From Candidatus Stackebrandtia faecavium (GTDB lineage Bacteria > Actinomycetota > Actinomycetes > Mycobacteriales > Micromonosporaceae), in the NCBI GenBank assembly GCA_019112895.1, contig DXIM01000062.1:1-64000 (forward strand): a stretch of DNA of 64,000 bases. Reading direction: 5' to 3'. The number at the start of each line of letters is the position of its first letter. The first letter of the stretch is position 1. Both the position numbers and the translations under genes were made by a program. Shown here piece by piece: positions 35,901-45,315 of the stretch. The notes below the pieces were generated by a model that was not told where the DNA came from, did not search any database, and saw only the letters and a list, made by a program, of their open reading frames with translations.

Positions 35901-37271
35901 TCAGTAACCTGGCTTGGCCGCCAGGGCATGAGCCGCCGCTGTCCCCGAAGCAATGCACGCGGGAATGCCAACACCATCGAAAGCAGCGCCCGCCAACGCG
36001 ATCGGATGCGGCGCAAGTCGTTGCCGCGCACGGCGAATGCGCGCTTGATGCCCCGGGCCGTATTGCGGAAGTCCCCCACCCCATCGGGTCACGGCGGCCT
36101 CCGAGGGCTCGGGAAGTGTTGCCCCCACGACCTGCGAAAGCTCCTGCTTCGCAAGGTGGATCAGGCTGTCGTCCTCGCGCTGCAGGACTCCACTGTCGCC
36201 GAAACGTCCATACGAGACGCGTACCAGTTGGCGTCCCTGGCTGGCATGGTGCGGCCATTTACGTGTCAGGAACGTCGCCGCCTTCATCTGGTACCCCTGG
36301 GTGGCGGGGACCAGGACGCCGGACCGTTCCGGCAGCGCGCCAGTACCGAAGGCCATGGTCACGATCCCGACGTTGGCGTAGTCGAGCTGCCCGACCTCGG
36401 AAGCGGCGCCGGCGTCGACCTCGCCCAGCAAACGCGACGCCGGTTTTGCAGGAACGGCCAGCACGACCGCGTCTGCTTCTATGTTCTCGGTATGCACGGT
36501 CGGCCCTGTCACGGCGATCCACCCCGTGGCGGTGCGCTCGAGTTTGCGCACGGTCGCGCCGAGACGCACATCGGCGCCACATGTGGCCGCGAGCCGGTCG
36601 ACGAGGCGCGACAGCCCGCCTCGGATAGATGCGAATACGGGCCTGCCTTTAGCGGGGCCTTGCGGCAGACATGACGATACGGCCTGCGCGAGACTATGAC
36701 TGTGTTCGGCGGCGCCCGCCAAGGCAGGGATCGTGGCCCGTAGGGACAGTCCATCGCTACTGCCCGCGTACACGCCCCCGATCAGCGGGTCCACCAGGGT
36801 ACGGGCGACTTCGATGCCGTAGCGCTTCGCGACGAGCTCACCGACCGCGATGTCGTCGTTTTCGCCCAACAACGGCGCAGTCTCGACCGGTTCGGTATCG
36901 ATGCGTTCGCGGCTTTCGGCCGACAACACATGGGCAGCCGACTCCGCTTTCGCCGGTATGCCCATGATTGTGCCGGTGGGCATGTCGTGAAGCTCGTTCC
37001 CCACCGCGAGTGCCGATGCCAGTCCCGAAGGGTGCACGAGGTCGTCACACAGTCCGAGCTCCGAGGCCAGGGCGATCGCTTCGGGGCGTCGAGCGAGGAA
37101 GCTTTCGGCGCCGGTCTCGATCGCGGCGCCGGCGAACTGTTTCGTGCGTATCTTCCCGCCCAGTCGTCGCGACTGTTCGACGAGCGTGACGCGGTGGCCG
37201 AGCGTCGTCAGGTGACGCGCAGCGGCGAGACCGGATATCCCGCCCCCGATGACGAGCACATGGGTACTCAT
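35901..37271 (-). CDS. cgoX: coproporphyrinogen III / protoporphyrinogen oxidase (HemY-type flavoprotein)
   Basis: FAD-dependent oxidase of 456 residues. The N-terminal dinucleotide fold is VLVIGGGISGLAAARHL with the following LVEQSRRLGGKIRT acidic turn. The C-terminal FAD contact is IALAGAAFDGVGIPACIASG. With HemQ next to it, the actinobacterial enzyme should act on coproporphyrinogen III. Its start overlaps the hemE stop by 4 bp. Confidence 0.93.
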   Translation of the reverse strand: MSTHVLVIGGGISGLAAARHLTTLGHRVTLVEQSRRLGGKIRTKQFAGAAIETGAESFLARRPEAIALASELGLCDDLVHPSGLASALAVGNELHDMPTGTIMGIPAKAESAAHVLSAESRERIDTEPVETAPLLGENDDIAVGELVAKRYGIEVARTLVDPLIGGVYAGSSDGLSLRATIPALAGAAEHSHSLAQAVSSCLPQGPAKGRPVFASIRGGLSRLVDRLAATCGADVRLGATVRKLERTATGWIAVTGPTVHTENIEADAVVLAVPAKPASRLLGEVDAGAASEVGQLDYANVGIVTMAFGTGALPERSGVLVPATQGYQMKAATFLTRKWPHHASQGRQLVRVSYGRFGDSGVLQREDDSLIHLAKQELSQVVGATLPEPSEAAVTRWGGGLPQYGPGHQARIRRARQRLAPHPIALAGAAFDGVGIPACIASGTAAAHALAAKPGY

Positions 37272-38305
37272 CGGCGGCTGAGCTCGTGCACCATCGCGGT
37301 CACACGGGTCAACGCTTCGGGGTCCGTGTCCGGCAGCACTCCGTGACCGAGGTTGAACACGTGACCTTTGGCGGCCGCACCATCACTGAGGATGCGGCGG
37401 ATTTCCGGCTCAAGGAATTCAGGCGGTGCCTCGACGGCGGCAGGGTCGAGGTTGCCCTGCACGGCACGGTCGCCGACTCGCTCGACGGCGTCGGTCAGGC
37501 TTGTGCGCCAGTCGATCCCCATCACTTCGGTCCCCACTTGCGCCATGGAACTCAGCAGGTGACCCGTGCCGACACCGAAATGGATACGCGGCACACCAGT
37601 GTCGGCCACAGCGCCGAGAGCCGCTGCCGAATGACGCATGGCGTAACGCTCGTAATCCGGCAGCGACAGGGACCCCGCCCACGAGTCGAACAGTTGGACC
37701 GCCGCCACGCCGGCGTCGATCTGCACCTGCAGGAACGTACCGGCGATCGCCGCCAGCTTCGTGCACAGGGCGTGCCAGACATCTGGGGCTCCGTACATCA
37801 TCGCCTTGGTCTTGGCGTGGTGACGGGAGGGCCCGCCTTCGACAAGGTAGCTGGCCAATGTGAAGGGCGCGCCCGCGAAACCGACCAGTGGCGTGCCATT
37901 CAGTTCGGTGCGCAACAACGCGATCGCTTCGGACACATACGACACATGGGCCGGGTCGAGCTCAGCTATTTTGTCGACATCGGACATCGTGCGTATCGGC
38001 GATTCGATCACCGGCCCGGTTCCCGCGACTATGTCGACCCCCACACCTGCGGCCATCAACGGCACCACGATGTCGGAAAACAAGACGGCGGCATCGACAC
38101 CGTGCCTACGCACCGGTTGCATCGTGATCTCACAAACCAGGTCCGGTTGCTGGCATGCCTCCAGCATCGGTATGCCTTCGCGCACCTTCCGGTACTCGGG
38201 AAGCGACCGGCCCGCCTGACGCATGAACCACACGGGTGTATATGGAACGTCTTGGCCACGGCACGCCCGCACGAAAACGGACTCGTTAACGTCTTCAGCA
38301 CTCAT
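37268..38305 (-). CDS. hemE: uroporphyrinogen decarboxylase
   Basis: Converts uroporphyrinogen III to coproporphyrinogen III in the cytoplasm. The 345 residues from ATG 38305 contain the UroD signatures TPVWFMRQAGRSLPEYR and GFAGAPFTLASYLVEG, plus VFNLGHGVLPDTDPE near the end. The frame extends 8 codons upstream. It leads the hemE-cgoX-hemQ operon and is divergent from the DUF3000 gene, an arrangement common in actinobacteria. Confidence 0.96.
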   Translation of the reverse strand: MSAEDVNESVFVRACRGQDVPYTPVWFMRQAGRSLPEYRKVREGIPMLEACQQPDLVCEITMQPVRRHGVDAAVLFSDIVVPLMAAGVGVDIVAGTGPVIESPIRTMSDVDKIAELDPAHVSYVSEAIALLRTELNGTPLVGFAGAPFTLASYLVEGGPSRHHAKTKAMMYGAPDVWHALCTKLAAIAGTFLQVQIDAGVAAVQLFDSWAGSLSLPDYERYAMRHSAAALGAVADTGVPRIHFGVGTGHLLSSMAQVGTEVMGIDWRTSLTDAVERVGDRAVQGNLDPAAVEAPPEFLEPEIRRILSDGAAAKGHVFNLGHGVLPDTDPEALTRVTAMVHELSRR

Positions 38306-38453
38306 CGTGAGGAATAGTCGCATGACCACTACCGACAGCGGCCCTCACCCCACACGAAGGCAACGCCGCCCACACATATTGGAAAATCGAGGATCTACGG
38401 ATCGGCGCGCCGCAACCACTCATTCCAATGTAGCCAACATAGTGTTACTCACC

Positions 38454-39056
38454 GTGACTAGCGTGACCTGGCGAAACGACCCGACTCCGGTTGTCTTCCG
38501 ACGCGCTGTAACGCGCATCCGGTCGTGGCGACCGCGATCTCACATGCGCGTGAGCGAATTGCCCGCCCCGCGTTTCCTGGCCCCGTATTCCCATGGCATA
38601 TCCGCCACCGTCGGGTTGCAGGACACCCAAGCCACCGAGGCACACCTGGTCCTGCTGCACGACCCACAGGGACAGCCGTCTTGGGAAGGCGTTTTTCGGT
38701 TGGTCACCTATGTGGGCACTCACACGGACGAGCCCTGGCAGTCGATCGGTTACTGGCAGACCCAGATGTGGGTCAATCTCACCGAGGCATTGCACGCCCG
38801 CGGCGCCGCCTATCGTGCCGCGGGCGGCACCGTCACGTGCACGTCCTCACAAAGCTGCGGAGGGCTGGCGACGGACGAAACGGCACGCGACGGAAAGGCG
38901 AACCTTTCCGCCGCCTACAACGGTTCACATAGCGGGACTCAGATCCAGCTTCGTGCATCCTGGACCCCGCCCGACTGCGAAGTGAGCCATCATTTGGACG
39001 CCTGGGAGAGCCTGATCATGCTCGCATCCCGCGTTGCGGGGACGCGTTACCAATAG
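38454..39056 (+). CDS. DUF3000 protein
   Basis: About 200 residues from a GTG at 38454; another GTG lies at 38463. The frame is open to 38223, but that part overlaps the hemE start region and looks non-coding. The DUF3000 core starts VFRRAVTRIRSWR and runs through LPAPRFLAPYSHGISATV to SIGYWQTQMWVNLTEALHARG and ends DAWESLIMLASRVAGTRYQ. Family members sit between hemE and the RNase D gene in many actinobacteria; function unknown. It converges on the next gene with a 10-bp overlap. Confidence 0.85.
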   Translation: MTSVTWRNDPTPVVFRRAVTRIRSWRPRSHMRVSELPAPRFLAPYSHGISATVGLQDTQATEAHLVLLHDPQGQPSWEGVFRLVTYVGTHTDEPWQSIGYWQTQMWVNLTEALHARGAAYRAAGGTVTCTSSQSCGGLATDETARDGKANLSAAYNGSHSGTQIQLRASWTPPDCEVSHHLDAWESLIMLASRVAGTRYQ

Positions 39057-39751
39057 CCCACGCATGAGGCGTCGGCCTGCTGCGCGAGGTCTTTCACCTT
39101 GGAGTCTTTCTCACCATCACCCACAGCATCGAGGAACGTCTTCACGTCGTCGAGGCATTGCTGCAGCCCCTCGATGTCGTCGGCCTGCGCCTCCGCAGCG
39201 CTCAGATCGTTCTCGAGCTTCTCCTTTTCGGATTCGAGGCTTTCGACGCTGCTTTCCTGATCGGCGATCGTGTCCTGGTAACCGGAGTTTTCTTTCTCAA
39301 GTTTCGCGATTTCCGCCGACGAGTCCGAAGACTTCTTGAAGTACAGGAATCCGAAAACCCCGGCAGCGATCAGGAGCAGTGCGCACACGCCCGCCAAGAT
39401 CGGCACCATCGGGCCCGAGCCCTTCTTGGTCTGCTGCGGTGGGGGTGCCCCGGGAACCGAGCTGCCGAAGCCAGGCCCGCTCGCCGGCGGCCCGGAATTC
39501 GGGAACATGGAGCCCTGCGCGGCAGGGTCGCTGGGTGGTCCGGACTGCGGAGGACTGAACGATCCTGGCGCCATCGGTTGTGTCGGGTTCGGATACTGGT
39601 CCGGCTGCGAGTCGGGTTGCCCCAGGGGAGGGAATCCTCCGGGGCCTTGGCCGGGAGGTGGGGGTTGCCCAGGTTGGCCGTATGGGGCACCTCCGGGATT
39701 GCTGGCGCCGGGACCATTCGGGTCCGGTTGCCCAGGTCCAAAGTTATACAT
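39047..39751 (-). CDS. Pro/Gly-rich single-pass membrane protein with extracytoplasmic coiled coil
   Basis: About 234 residues from an ATG preceded by a GGAGGG Shine-Dalgarno. A low-complexity, proline- and glycine-rich cytoplasmic N-terminus (repeated GQP, PGGAPYG-like units) is followed by one membrane helix (VPILAGVCALLLIAAGVFGFLYF). A heptad-like coiled coil (EIAKLEKENSGYQDTIADQE and onwards) follows, with a C-terminal part carrying two cysteines (about QQCLDD and ASCVGYW), possibly disulfide-bonded. No family was recognised. Confidence 0.8.
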   Translation of the reverse strand: MYNFGPGQPDPNGPGASNPGGAPYGQPGQPPPPGQGPGGFPPLGQPDSQPDQYPNPTQPMAPGSFSPPQSGPPSDPAAQGSMFPNSGPPASGPGFGSSVPGAPPPQQTKKGSGPMVPILAGVCALLLIAAGVFGFLYFKKSSDSSAEIAKLEKENSGYQDTIADQESSVESLESEKEKLENDLSAAEAQADDIEGLQQCLDDVKTFLDAVGDGEKDSKVKDLAQQADASCVGYW

Positions 39752-39941
39752 TCTTGCCCTCCACAAGGGGTATTCGAGCATGATCGTCGGATACGAACAC
39801 GTCCACCTGCACTGTAATAGGCCGACGCACGCCTCGTCATGCTCGGGCAGGGTTCGTCTGACTCATACGTATGGACGACACACGCAGTACTTTCCGGTGG
39901 GGTGCACGTCACCATCCGCCGTACCGCCGTACTGTTAACGA

Positions 39942-41156
39942 GTGCTGGAAGATCACGACGAAACTGCACCCCCGACGCTCCTGACCGAACCCAAAGATGG
40001 CGTACCCGAGGTCGTGGCCGACCCGCAGTCGTTGCGCGACACCATTACGGCGTTCGAAGCAGGTACCGGGCCGATCGCGTTCGATGCCGAGCGCGCATCC
40101 GGGTTCCGCTACCTGCCGCGCGCGTACCTTTTGCAGCTACGCCGCGACGGCGTGGGCACGGTGCTGATCGACCCCATCATGTTCGATGATCTCGCCGCAC
40201 TCAATGACGTCATAAATGATGACGAGTGGATCCTGCACGCGGCGAGCCAAGACCTGCCTTGCCTGAGCGAGATCGGCCTGCATCCGCACCGGTTGTTCGA
40301 CACCGAGCTGGCCGCGAGACTGTGCGGCTTCGAGCGCGTGGGTCTGGCCGCATTGACCGAACGACTCTTGGGCATCAGCCTCGAAAAGCACCATTCGGCC
40401 GCAGACTGGAGCACACGCCCTCTGCCCAAAGACTGGCTCAACTACGCCGCGCTCGACGTCGAGTTGCTGATCGACCTGCGCAACATCCTCGACGCTGAGC
40501 TGCGAGAACAGGGAAAACGGGAATGGGCGGACGAAGAGTTCGCCGCGACGGCTGTCGCGCCTCCCCCTGCGCCGCGCAAAGAACCATGGCGCCGCACATC
40601 CGGGATTCACCGTGTGCGAGGCGCTCAGGCTCTGGCCCGAGTGCGCGAACTGTGGCTCCTGCGCGACGAGATCGCGCGTCACCTCGACAAGGCTCCGTCA
40701 AAGATCATTCCGGACCCCGCTATCGCCGATGCCGCTATCGCCGACCCTTCGGATATGAGCAGCTTGTTCAAGATCCCCGGGTTCCAGCGCCGCCATGGCC
40801 GCGCCAATGCCAAGCGTTGGCTCGAGGCACTCGATGTGGCACGCAACATCCCGGAATCGCAGCTGCCCAGTTTGGCGCCGCACACGGACGGCCCGCCCGC
40901 CACCCACCGGTGGGCATCGCGGGACCCGCAGGCCGCGGCACGTTTGAAAGCGGCCCGAACCGCCGTCACCGAGCTGGCTCAGGAACACAACGTCCCGGCC
41001 GAGAACCTGCTCGCCCCAGCGGCGGTGCGCGCATTGGCGTGGAAGCCGCCGAAACGGGTGACGTCGACGAGCGTCTCCGAGGCGCTGAAACGCAATGGCG
41101 CGCGCGACTGGCAGGTCCGGCTGACCCGCGCGAGCTTGACCGAGGCGCTGAAGTAA
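39942..41156 (+). CDS. rnd: ribonuclease D (DEDDy 3'-5' exonuclease with HRDC domain)
   Basis: 3'-5' RNA exonuclease of 404 residues starting at GTG. The exonuclease motifs are IAFDAERASG (Exo I), HAASQDLPCLSEIGL (Exo II) and LNYAALDVELL (Exo III, with the DEDDy tyrosine). An HRDC domain follows (ARVRELWLLRDEIARHLDKAP). The DUF3000-rnd neighbourhood is conserved in actinobacteria, although here a coiled-coil gene lies between them on the other strand. Confidence 0.95.
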   Translation: MLEDHDETAPPTLLTEPKDGVPEVVADPQSLRDTITAFEAGTGPIAFDAERASGFRYLPRAYLLQLRRDGVGTVLIDPIMFDDLAALNDVINDDEWILHAASQDLPCLSEIGLHPHRLFDTELAARLCGFERVGLAALTERLLGISLEKHHSAADWSTRPLPKDWLNYAALDVELLIDLRNILDAELREQGKREWADEEFAATAVAPPPAPRKEPWRRTSGIHRVRGAQALARVRELWLLRDEIARHLDKAPSKIIPDPAIADAAIADPSDMSSLFKIPGFQRRHGRANAKRWLEALDVARNIPESQLPSLAPHTDGPPATHRWASRDPQAAARLKAARTAVTELAQEHNVPAENLLAPAAVRALAWKPPKRVTSTSVSEALKRNGARDWQVRLTRASLTEALK

Positions 41157-41186
41157 CACGCAATCGACGGGCCGTTCGCAGACGCG

Positions 41187-41202
41187 GTTACTTATGAGTA
41201 AC
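41187..41202. promoter_or_regulatory. palindromic operator candidate upstream of fadA
   Basis: GTTACT-TATG-AGTAAC is a perfect 6-bp-arm palindrome 81 bp before the fadA start, in the only gap upstream of the beta-oxidation pair. Its size suits a TetR- or GntR-type fatty-acid repressor. No regulator gene is adjacent, so the binding protein is unknown. Confidence 0.45.
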
Positions 41203-41282
41203 ATTTGCGGATAGGGGCAAACCGTCGGCGCTGCATGCGCGGCAACCCGCCCTGCATTCACCCACCGCGAGGAGGCACGCAC

Positions 41283-42494
41283 GTGAGCCGCACCGTCCGC
41301 GAGGTCGTATTCGTAGACGGCGTTCGTACGCCGTTCGGTAAATCCGGCGGCATGTACGCCGAAACTCGAGCCGACGATCTCGTCATCCGTTGTATCCGAC
41401 AACTTCTACGCCGCAACCCGAATCTGCCGCCCGAGCAGATCGAAGAAGTTGCCATCGCCGCCACCACCCAAATCGGCGACCAGGGCCTCACCCTGGGACG
41501 CACGGCCGCGCTGTTGGCCGGCCTGCCGAAAACCGTTCCCGGATTTTCGATCGACCGCATGTGCGCCGGCGCCATGACTGCCGTGACATCGGTCGCATCG
41601 GGGATCGGCTTCGGCGCCTACGATGTCGCGCTGGCAGGTGGCGTCGAGCACATGGGGCGTCACCCCATGGGCGAAGGCGTCGACCCGAACCCACGCATTC
41701 TGTCCGAAAAGATCGTCGACCCTTCCGCCTTGGTCATGGGGGCGACCGCGGAGAACCTGCACGACCGCTACCCGCACATCTCCAAGGAACGCGCCGACGC
41801 ATTCGCGCTGGCCAGCCAGCAGCGCTACGCCAAGCACGCCGACGAAATCGCTGCCGACCTGGTCTCGATGAACACCAGGTCCGTCGAACAAGGTTGGGGC
41901 CTGGCTACGGCAGACGAGCCGCCGCGCGAAACCTCGATGGAAAAGCTCGCGGGCCTGAAGACGCCGTTCCGTCCGCACGGGCGGGTCACCGCCGGTAACT
42001 CGGCGGGCCTCAACGATGGGGCCACGGCCTGCATCGTCACGGCTGAAGATGTCGCCGAAGAACTCGACCTTTCCGTCGGCATGCGGATGGTGTCTTACGG
42101 GTTCGCCGGAGTCGACCCCGAAGTCATGGGCGTGGGGCCGATCCCGTCGACCGAAAAGGCCCTGTCCAAGGCCGGACTGTCGATCGACGACATCGGTCTG
42201 TTCGAGCTGAACGAGGCATTCGCGGTCCAAGTGCTGGCGTTTTTGGACCACTTCGGTATCGCCGACGACGACGCGCGCGTCAACCCCTGGGGTGGCGCCA
42301 TCGCAGTCGGGCACCCATTGGCCTCGTCGGGTGTGCGCTTGATGAACCAACTCTCGCGTCATTTCGCCGCCAACCCGCACGTGCGTTACGGCGTCACCGC
42401 CATGTGCATCGGCATCGGCATGGGCGGCACCATCATTTGGGAGAACCCCGCATACAACGGCGGGACGACTGGATCGGAAGGCGGCCGCAAATGA
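41283..42494 (+). CDS. fadA: acetyl-CoA C-acyltransferase (thiolase)
   Basis: Last step of beta-oxidation, cleaving 3-ketoacyl-CoA. From GTG 41283, preceded by GAGGAGG, it has 403 residues. The nucleophile is in SIDRMCAGAMTAV, and the other catalytic motifs are LNEAFAVQ, GGAIAVGHPLASSG and CIGIGMGG with the second cysteine. The stop overlaps the fadB start as ATGA, so the two subunits of the fatty-acid oxidation complex are made together. Confidence 0.95.
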   Translation: MSRTVREVVFVDGVRTPFGKSGGMYAETRADDLVIRCIRQLLRRNPNLPPEQIEEVAIAATTQIGDQGLTLGRTAALLAGLPKTVPGFSIDRMCAGAMTAVTSVASGIGFGAYDVALAGGVEHMGRHPMGEGVDPNPRILSEKIVDPSALVMGATAENLHDRYPHISKERADAFALASQQRYAKHADEIAADLVSMNTRSVEQGWGLATADEPPRETSMEKLAGLKTPFRPHGRVTAGNSAGLNDGATACIVTAEDVAEELDLSVGMRMVSYGFAGVDPEVMGVGPIPSTEKALSKAGLSIDDIGLFELNEAFAVQVLAFLDHFGIADDDARVNPWGGAIAVGHPLASSGVRLMNQLSRHFAANPHVRYGVTAMCIGIGMGGTIIWENPAYNGGTTGSEGGRK

Positions 42495-44572
42495 GCGCTC
42501 TCAAAGAATTTCCCGACGAGATCGTGACCCACTCACTTGTGCGTTACGTCAATGTTCCAGGCATGGACGGCGAGGCTGCGCTGATCACGCTGGACAACGG
42601 GCTCGACCACAAGAAGCCCTCGTCCCTGGGACCGGCCGGGCTGGCCTCGATGAACGAGGCGTTCGACCAGATCGAGGCGCGCTCTCCCCGCGTGCGCTTC
42701 ATCGCCGTCACCGGTAAGCCGTTCATCTTCTGCGTCGGCGCCGATGTCACCGGCATGCCGCTGTTGACGACGAAGGAAGAGTGCCTGGCGATCACGCGTG
42801 CCGGCCACGCCCTGTTCGCGCGCTTCAAGAATTCGGATATTCCGACGTTCGCGTTCGTCAACGGTGCCGTGATGGGTGGCGGCCTGGAGCTCGCGCTCCA
42901 CTGCCACTACCGCACCTTGTCGTCGTCAGTACCGGCTATTGCGTTGCCCGAGGTGTTCCTCGGTCTCATCCCCGGCTGGGGCGGATCGCAGCTGCTGCCG
43001 AACCTCATCGGCCCGGAAGCCGCTGTGAAGGTCATTCTTGAGAATCCGTTGAACCAGAACAAGATGTTGCGGGCGAAACAAGCCCACGACTTGGGCATCA
43101 GCGACGCGCTTCTTGAACCGGCCGACTTCATCGAGGAGTCCTTGGCATGGGCCGCCTCGGTCGTCGACGGCGACGTGACGGTCGAGCGTCCAGAAGTCGA
43201 CCGCGGCGAAGCCTGGGATGCGGCGCTGGCGCGCGGACGTGCCCTGGCCGACGCGAAGGTCCACGGCGCGGCTCCGGCCCCATATAAGGCGCTCGAGCTC
43301 ATGGAGATGGCGCGCACGGTGTCGTTCGAAGAAGGCACGGCCAAAGAGGACGACATTTTGTCGGACCTGTTCTTGTCCGACGAGCTCAAAGCCGGCCTGT
43401 ACTCCTTCGACCTGGTCCAAAAACGCGCGAAGCGTCCCGCAGGCGCGCCCGATAAATCGCTGGCGAAGGACGTGACGAAAGTCGGTGTCGTCGGCGCGGG
43501 CCTGATGGCGTCGCAGCTGGCGATGCTGTTTCTGCGTCGCCTCGAGGTTCCGGTCGTCATGACCGATCTCGATGCCGACCGCGTCGAAAAGGGCGTCGGG
43601 TACGTCCACAGCGAGATCGACAAGCTGCTGGCCAAAGGCCGTATTTCACCGGACAAGGCCACGCGTTATAAGGGCTTGATCTCGGGATCTGTCGACAAAG
43701 CGGTGTTCGCCGACGCGGACTTCGTCATCGAAGCGGTTTTCGAAGAACTCGGCCTTAAGAAATCGATCTTCGCCGAGCTCGAAGGCATCGTCTCGGATGA
43801 ATGCATCCTGGCGACCAACACTTCGTCGCTGTCGGTGACGGACATGGCCGCAGACCTCAAACATCCCGAGCGGGTCGTCGGTTTCCACTTCTTCAACCCA
43901 GTGGCGCTGCTGCCATTGCTCGAAGTGGTGCGCGCCAAACACACCAACGACGTCACACTCGCAACCGCGTTCTCGATCTGCAAGACGCTCAAGAAGAACG
44001 GGGTTTTGGTCGCGGACGCGCCAGCGTTCGTCGTGAACCGTCTGCTCACGCGATTCCTCGGCGAAGTGTTCGCATGCGTCGACGAAGGCACCGACATCGA
44101 AACCGCCGACCACGCGGTGGACTCCCTGGGGCTACCGATGTCGCCGTTCGTGCTGCTACAGCTCGTCGGACCCGCTGTCGCGCGGCATGTCGCGGGCACG
44201 CTGCACGATGCTTTCCCGGACCGTTTCCGGATGTCACCGAACCTCGACAAGATCGTCGAGGCAGGCAAGTCGAGCGTTTACACATGGGACAGCAGCGGTA
44301 AGCCCTCGGTCGACCCCGAGGTTGCCGAGGTGATGCAGATCGGCAACACGCCTGTGCCGCCCGACGAGATCAAGCATCGCGCTCTCGTGGCACTGGCGGA
44401 CGAGACCCGCAGAATGCTCGATGAAGGAGTCGTCGCGGCGCCGCAGGACATCGACCTGTGCATGATCTTGGGTGCAGGCTGGCCGTTCCATCTCGGCGGA
44501 ATCACGCCGTACCTGGACCGCAGCGGGATCGCCCAGGAAGTGACGGGCAAGCGCTTCGCCGACCAGGAGTAA
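42491..44572 (+). CDS. fadB: multifunctional enoyl-CoA hydratase / 3-hydroxyacyl-CoA dehydrogenase
   Basis: Alpha subunit of the fatty-acid oxidation complex, 693 residues. The N-terminal crotonase domain has FCVGADVTG and FVNGAVMGGGLELALHC oxyanion segments and LPEVFLGLIPGWGG. The dehydrogenase part has the NAD fold GVVGAGLMASQLAML and the catalytic histidine in VVGFHFFNPV, followed by two C-terminal helical domains. It starts inside the fadA stop and ends at a strong terminator. Confidence 0.96.
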   Translation: MSALKEFPDEIVTHSLVRYVNVPGMDGEAALITLDNGLDHKKPSSLGPAGLASMNEAFDQIEARSPRVRFIAVTGKPFIFCVGADVTGMPLLTTKEECLAITRAGHALFARFKNSDIPTFAFVNGAVMGGGLELALHCHYRTLSSSVPAIALPEVFLGLIPGWGGSQLLPNLIGPEAAVKVILENPLNQNKMLRAKQAHDLGISDALLEPADFIEESLAWAASVVDGDVTVERPEVDRGEAWDAALARGRALADAKVHGAAPAPYKALELMEMARTVSFEEGTAKEDDILSDLFLSDELKAGLYSFDLVQKRAKRPAGAPDKSLAKDVTKVGVVGAGLMASQLAMLFLRRLEVPVVMTDLDADRVEKGVGYVHSEIDKLLAKGRISPDKATRYKGLISGSVDKAVFADADFVIEAVFEELGLKKSIFAELEGIVSDECILATNTSSLSVTDMAADLKHPERVVGFHFFNPVALLPLLEVVRAKHTNDVTLATAFSICKTLKKNGVLVADAPAFVVNRLLTRFLGEVFACVDEGTDIETADHAVDSLGLPMSPFVLLQLVGPAVARHVAGTLHDAFPDRFRMSPNLDKIVEAGKSSVYTWDSSGKPSVDPEVAEVMQIGNTPVPPDEIKHRALVALADETRRMLDEGVVAAPQDIDLCMILGAGWPFHLGGITPYLDRSGIAQEVTGKRFADQE

Positions 44573-44617
44573 CACGAAATGGTGCGGACGGGTGAACCCG
44601 TCCGCACCATTTCGTGT
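44572..44617. terminator. long perfect-hairpin bidirectional terminator
   Basis: Inverted repeat with two perfect 22-nt arms (44572-44593 and 44596-44617) around the centre GGGTGAACCC, beginning in the fadB stop codon. The distal arm ends ATTTCGTGT. It separates fadB from the converging antitoxin-like gene. Confidence 0.9.
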
Positions 44618-44631
44618 CCAATCTCTTGCCG

Positions 44632-44850
44632 CTACCACCAAGCCCTTGATTTCACGGTGTCGTCGAAGATGTCGCCGAACTCGCCGGCGCGTGCGGCGGC
44701 GATGAACTCTGTGCGGTCGTTGAGCCGGTCTTGCTGCAACAGCAGCATCTGCAGGGCTCTGTCGACGGTTTCTTGTTCTCCATTGGTGCCAAGTTCGCGC
44801 GACAATTTGGCACAGATCTCCGGGTCTACGTGAACCGATTTTTTGGCCAT
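44632..44850 (-). CDS. VapB-family type II antitoxin-like protein (no adjacent toxin)
   Basis: A 72-residue protein of the actinobacterial VapB/DUF2191 type. It has a short N-terminal beta strand AKKSVHVDPEICAKL (ribbon-helix-helix), ETVDRALQMLLLQQDR, and the toxin-contacting tail GEFGDIFDDTVKSRAWW. VapB genes are normally followed by a PIN-domain vapC, but only a terminator and the fadB end lie downstream, and nothing upstream looks like a PIN domain. It is either an orphan antitoxin or acts on a distant toxin. Confidence 0.8.
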   Translation of the reverse strand: MAKKSVHVDPEICAKLSRELGTNGEQETVDRALQMLLLQQDRLNDRTEFIAAARAGEFGDIFDDTVKSRAWW

Positions 44851-44965
44851 TTTTCCTCACCTTCGCCCGGGCGCGTATCGCTTGCTACGCCTCGAGCCGC
44901 CCAACTCAGGTATGTAACAGCGATACCAAAATCTTCCGCCCGCCAAACATTCTACGCTCGGGCAC

Positions 44966-45250
44966 ATGGACGCAACTGTTATCGATAATCCCGATCTCAG
45001 CCGCTACGAAGCGAAATTCGGCGATGAAATCGCAGGATATTGCCAATACGAACACTTCGAGAAGTACACGCGGCTCCCCCACACCGTCGTCTCGCCCGAA
45101 TACCGGGGCCAGGGCATCGCCGGTGAGTTGGTTCGCGCGGCGATGGACGATCTACGTGCCCGCGGCATCCAAGTGGAGCCCAGCTGCACCTACGTGCAGC
45201 GCTGGCTGGCCAAACATCCCGAGTACAACGACATGGTGCACTCCTCGTGA
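44966..45250 (+). CDS. small GNAT-family protein (Gcg1/YidJ-type N-acetyltransferase)
   Basis: A compact 94-residue acetyltransferase of the Acetyltransf_CG type. It has AKFGDEIAGYCQYEHFEKYTRLPHTVV-like strands, the acetyl-CoA loop VSPEYRGQGIAGELV, and the family's conserved cysteine motif in VEPSCTYVQRWLAKHPEY. Substrate is unknown. It ends at a strong hairpin. Confidence 0.9.
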   Translation: MDATVIDNPDLSRYEAKFGDEIAGYCQYEHFEKYTRLPHTVVSPEYRGQGIAGELVRAAMDDLRARGIQVEPSCTYVQRWLAKHPEYNDMVHSS

Positions 45251-45253
45251 CGG

Positions 45254-45288
45254 ATGTGGGGCGCACGTATGCTGCGTGCGCCCCACAT
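45254..45288. terminator. bidirectional hairpin terminator
   Basis: Perfect 14-bp stem (ATGTGGGGCGCACG at 45254-45267, complement at 45275-45288) with a 7-nt loop, between two convergent genes. A smaller stem (ATCGCC...GGCGAT, about 45296-45315) follows before the stop of the iron-binding lipoprotein gene. Confidence 0.85.
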
Positions 45289-45315
45289 TGGTCTTCATCG
45301 CCTTTTGGTCGGCGA

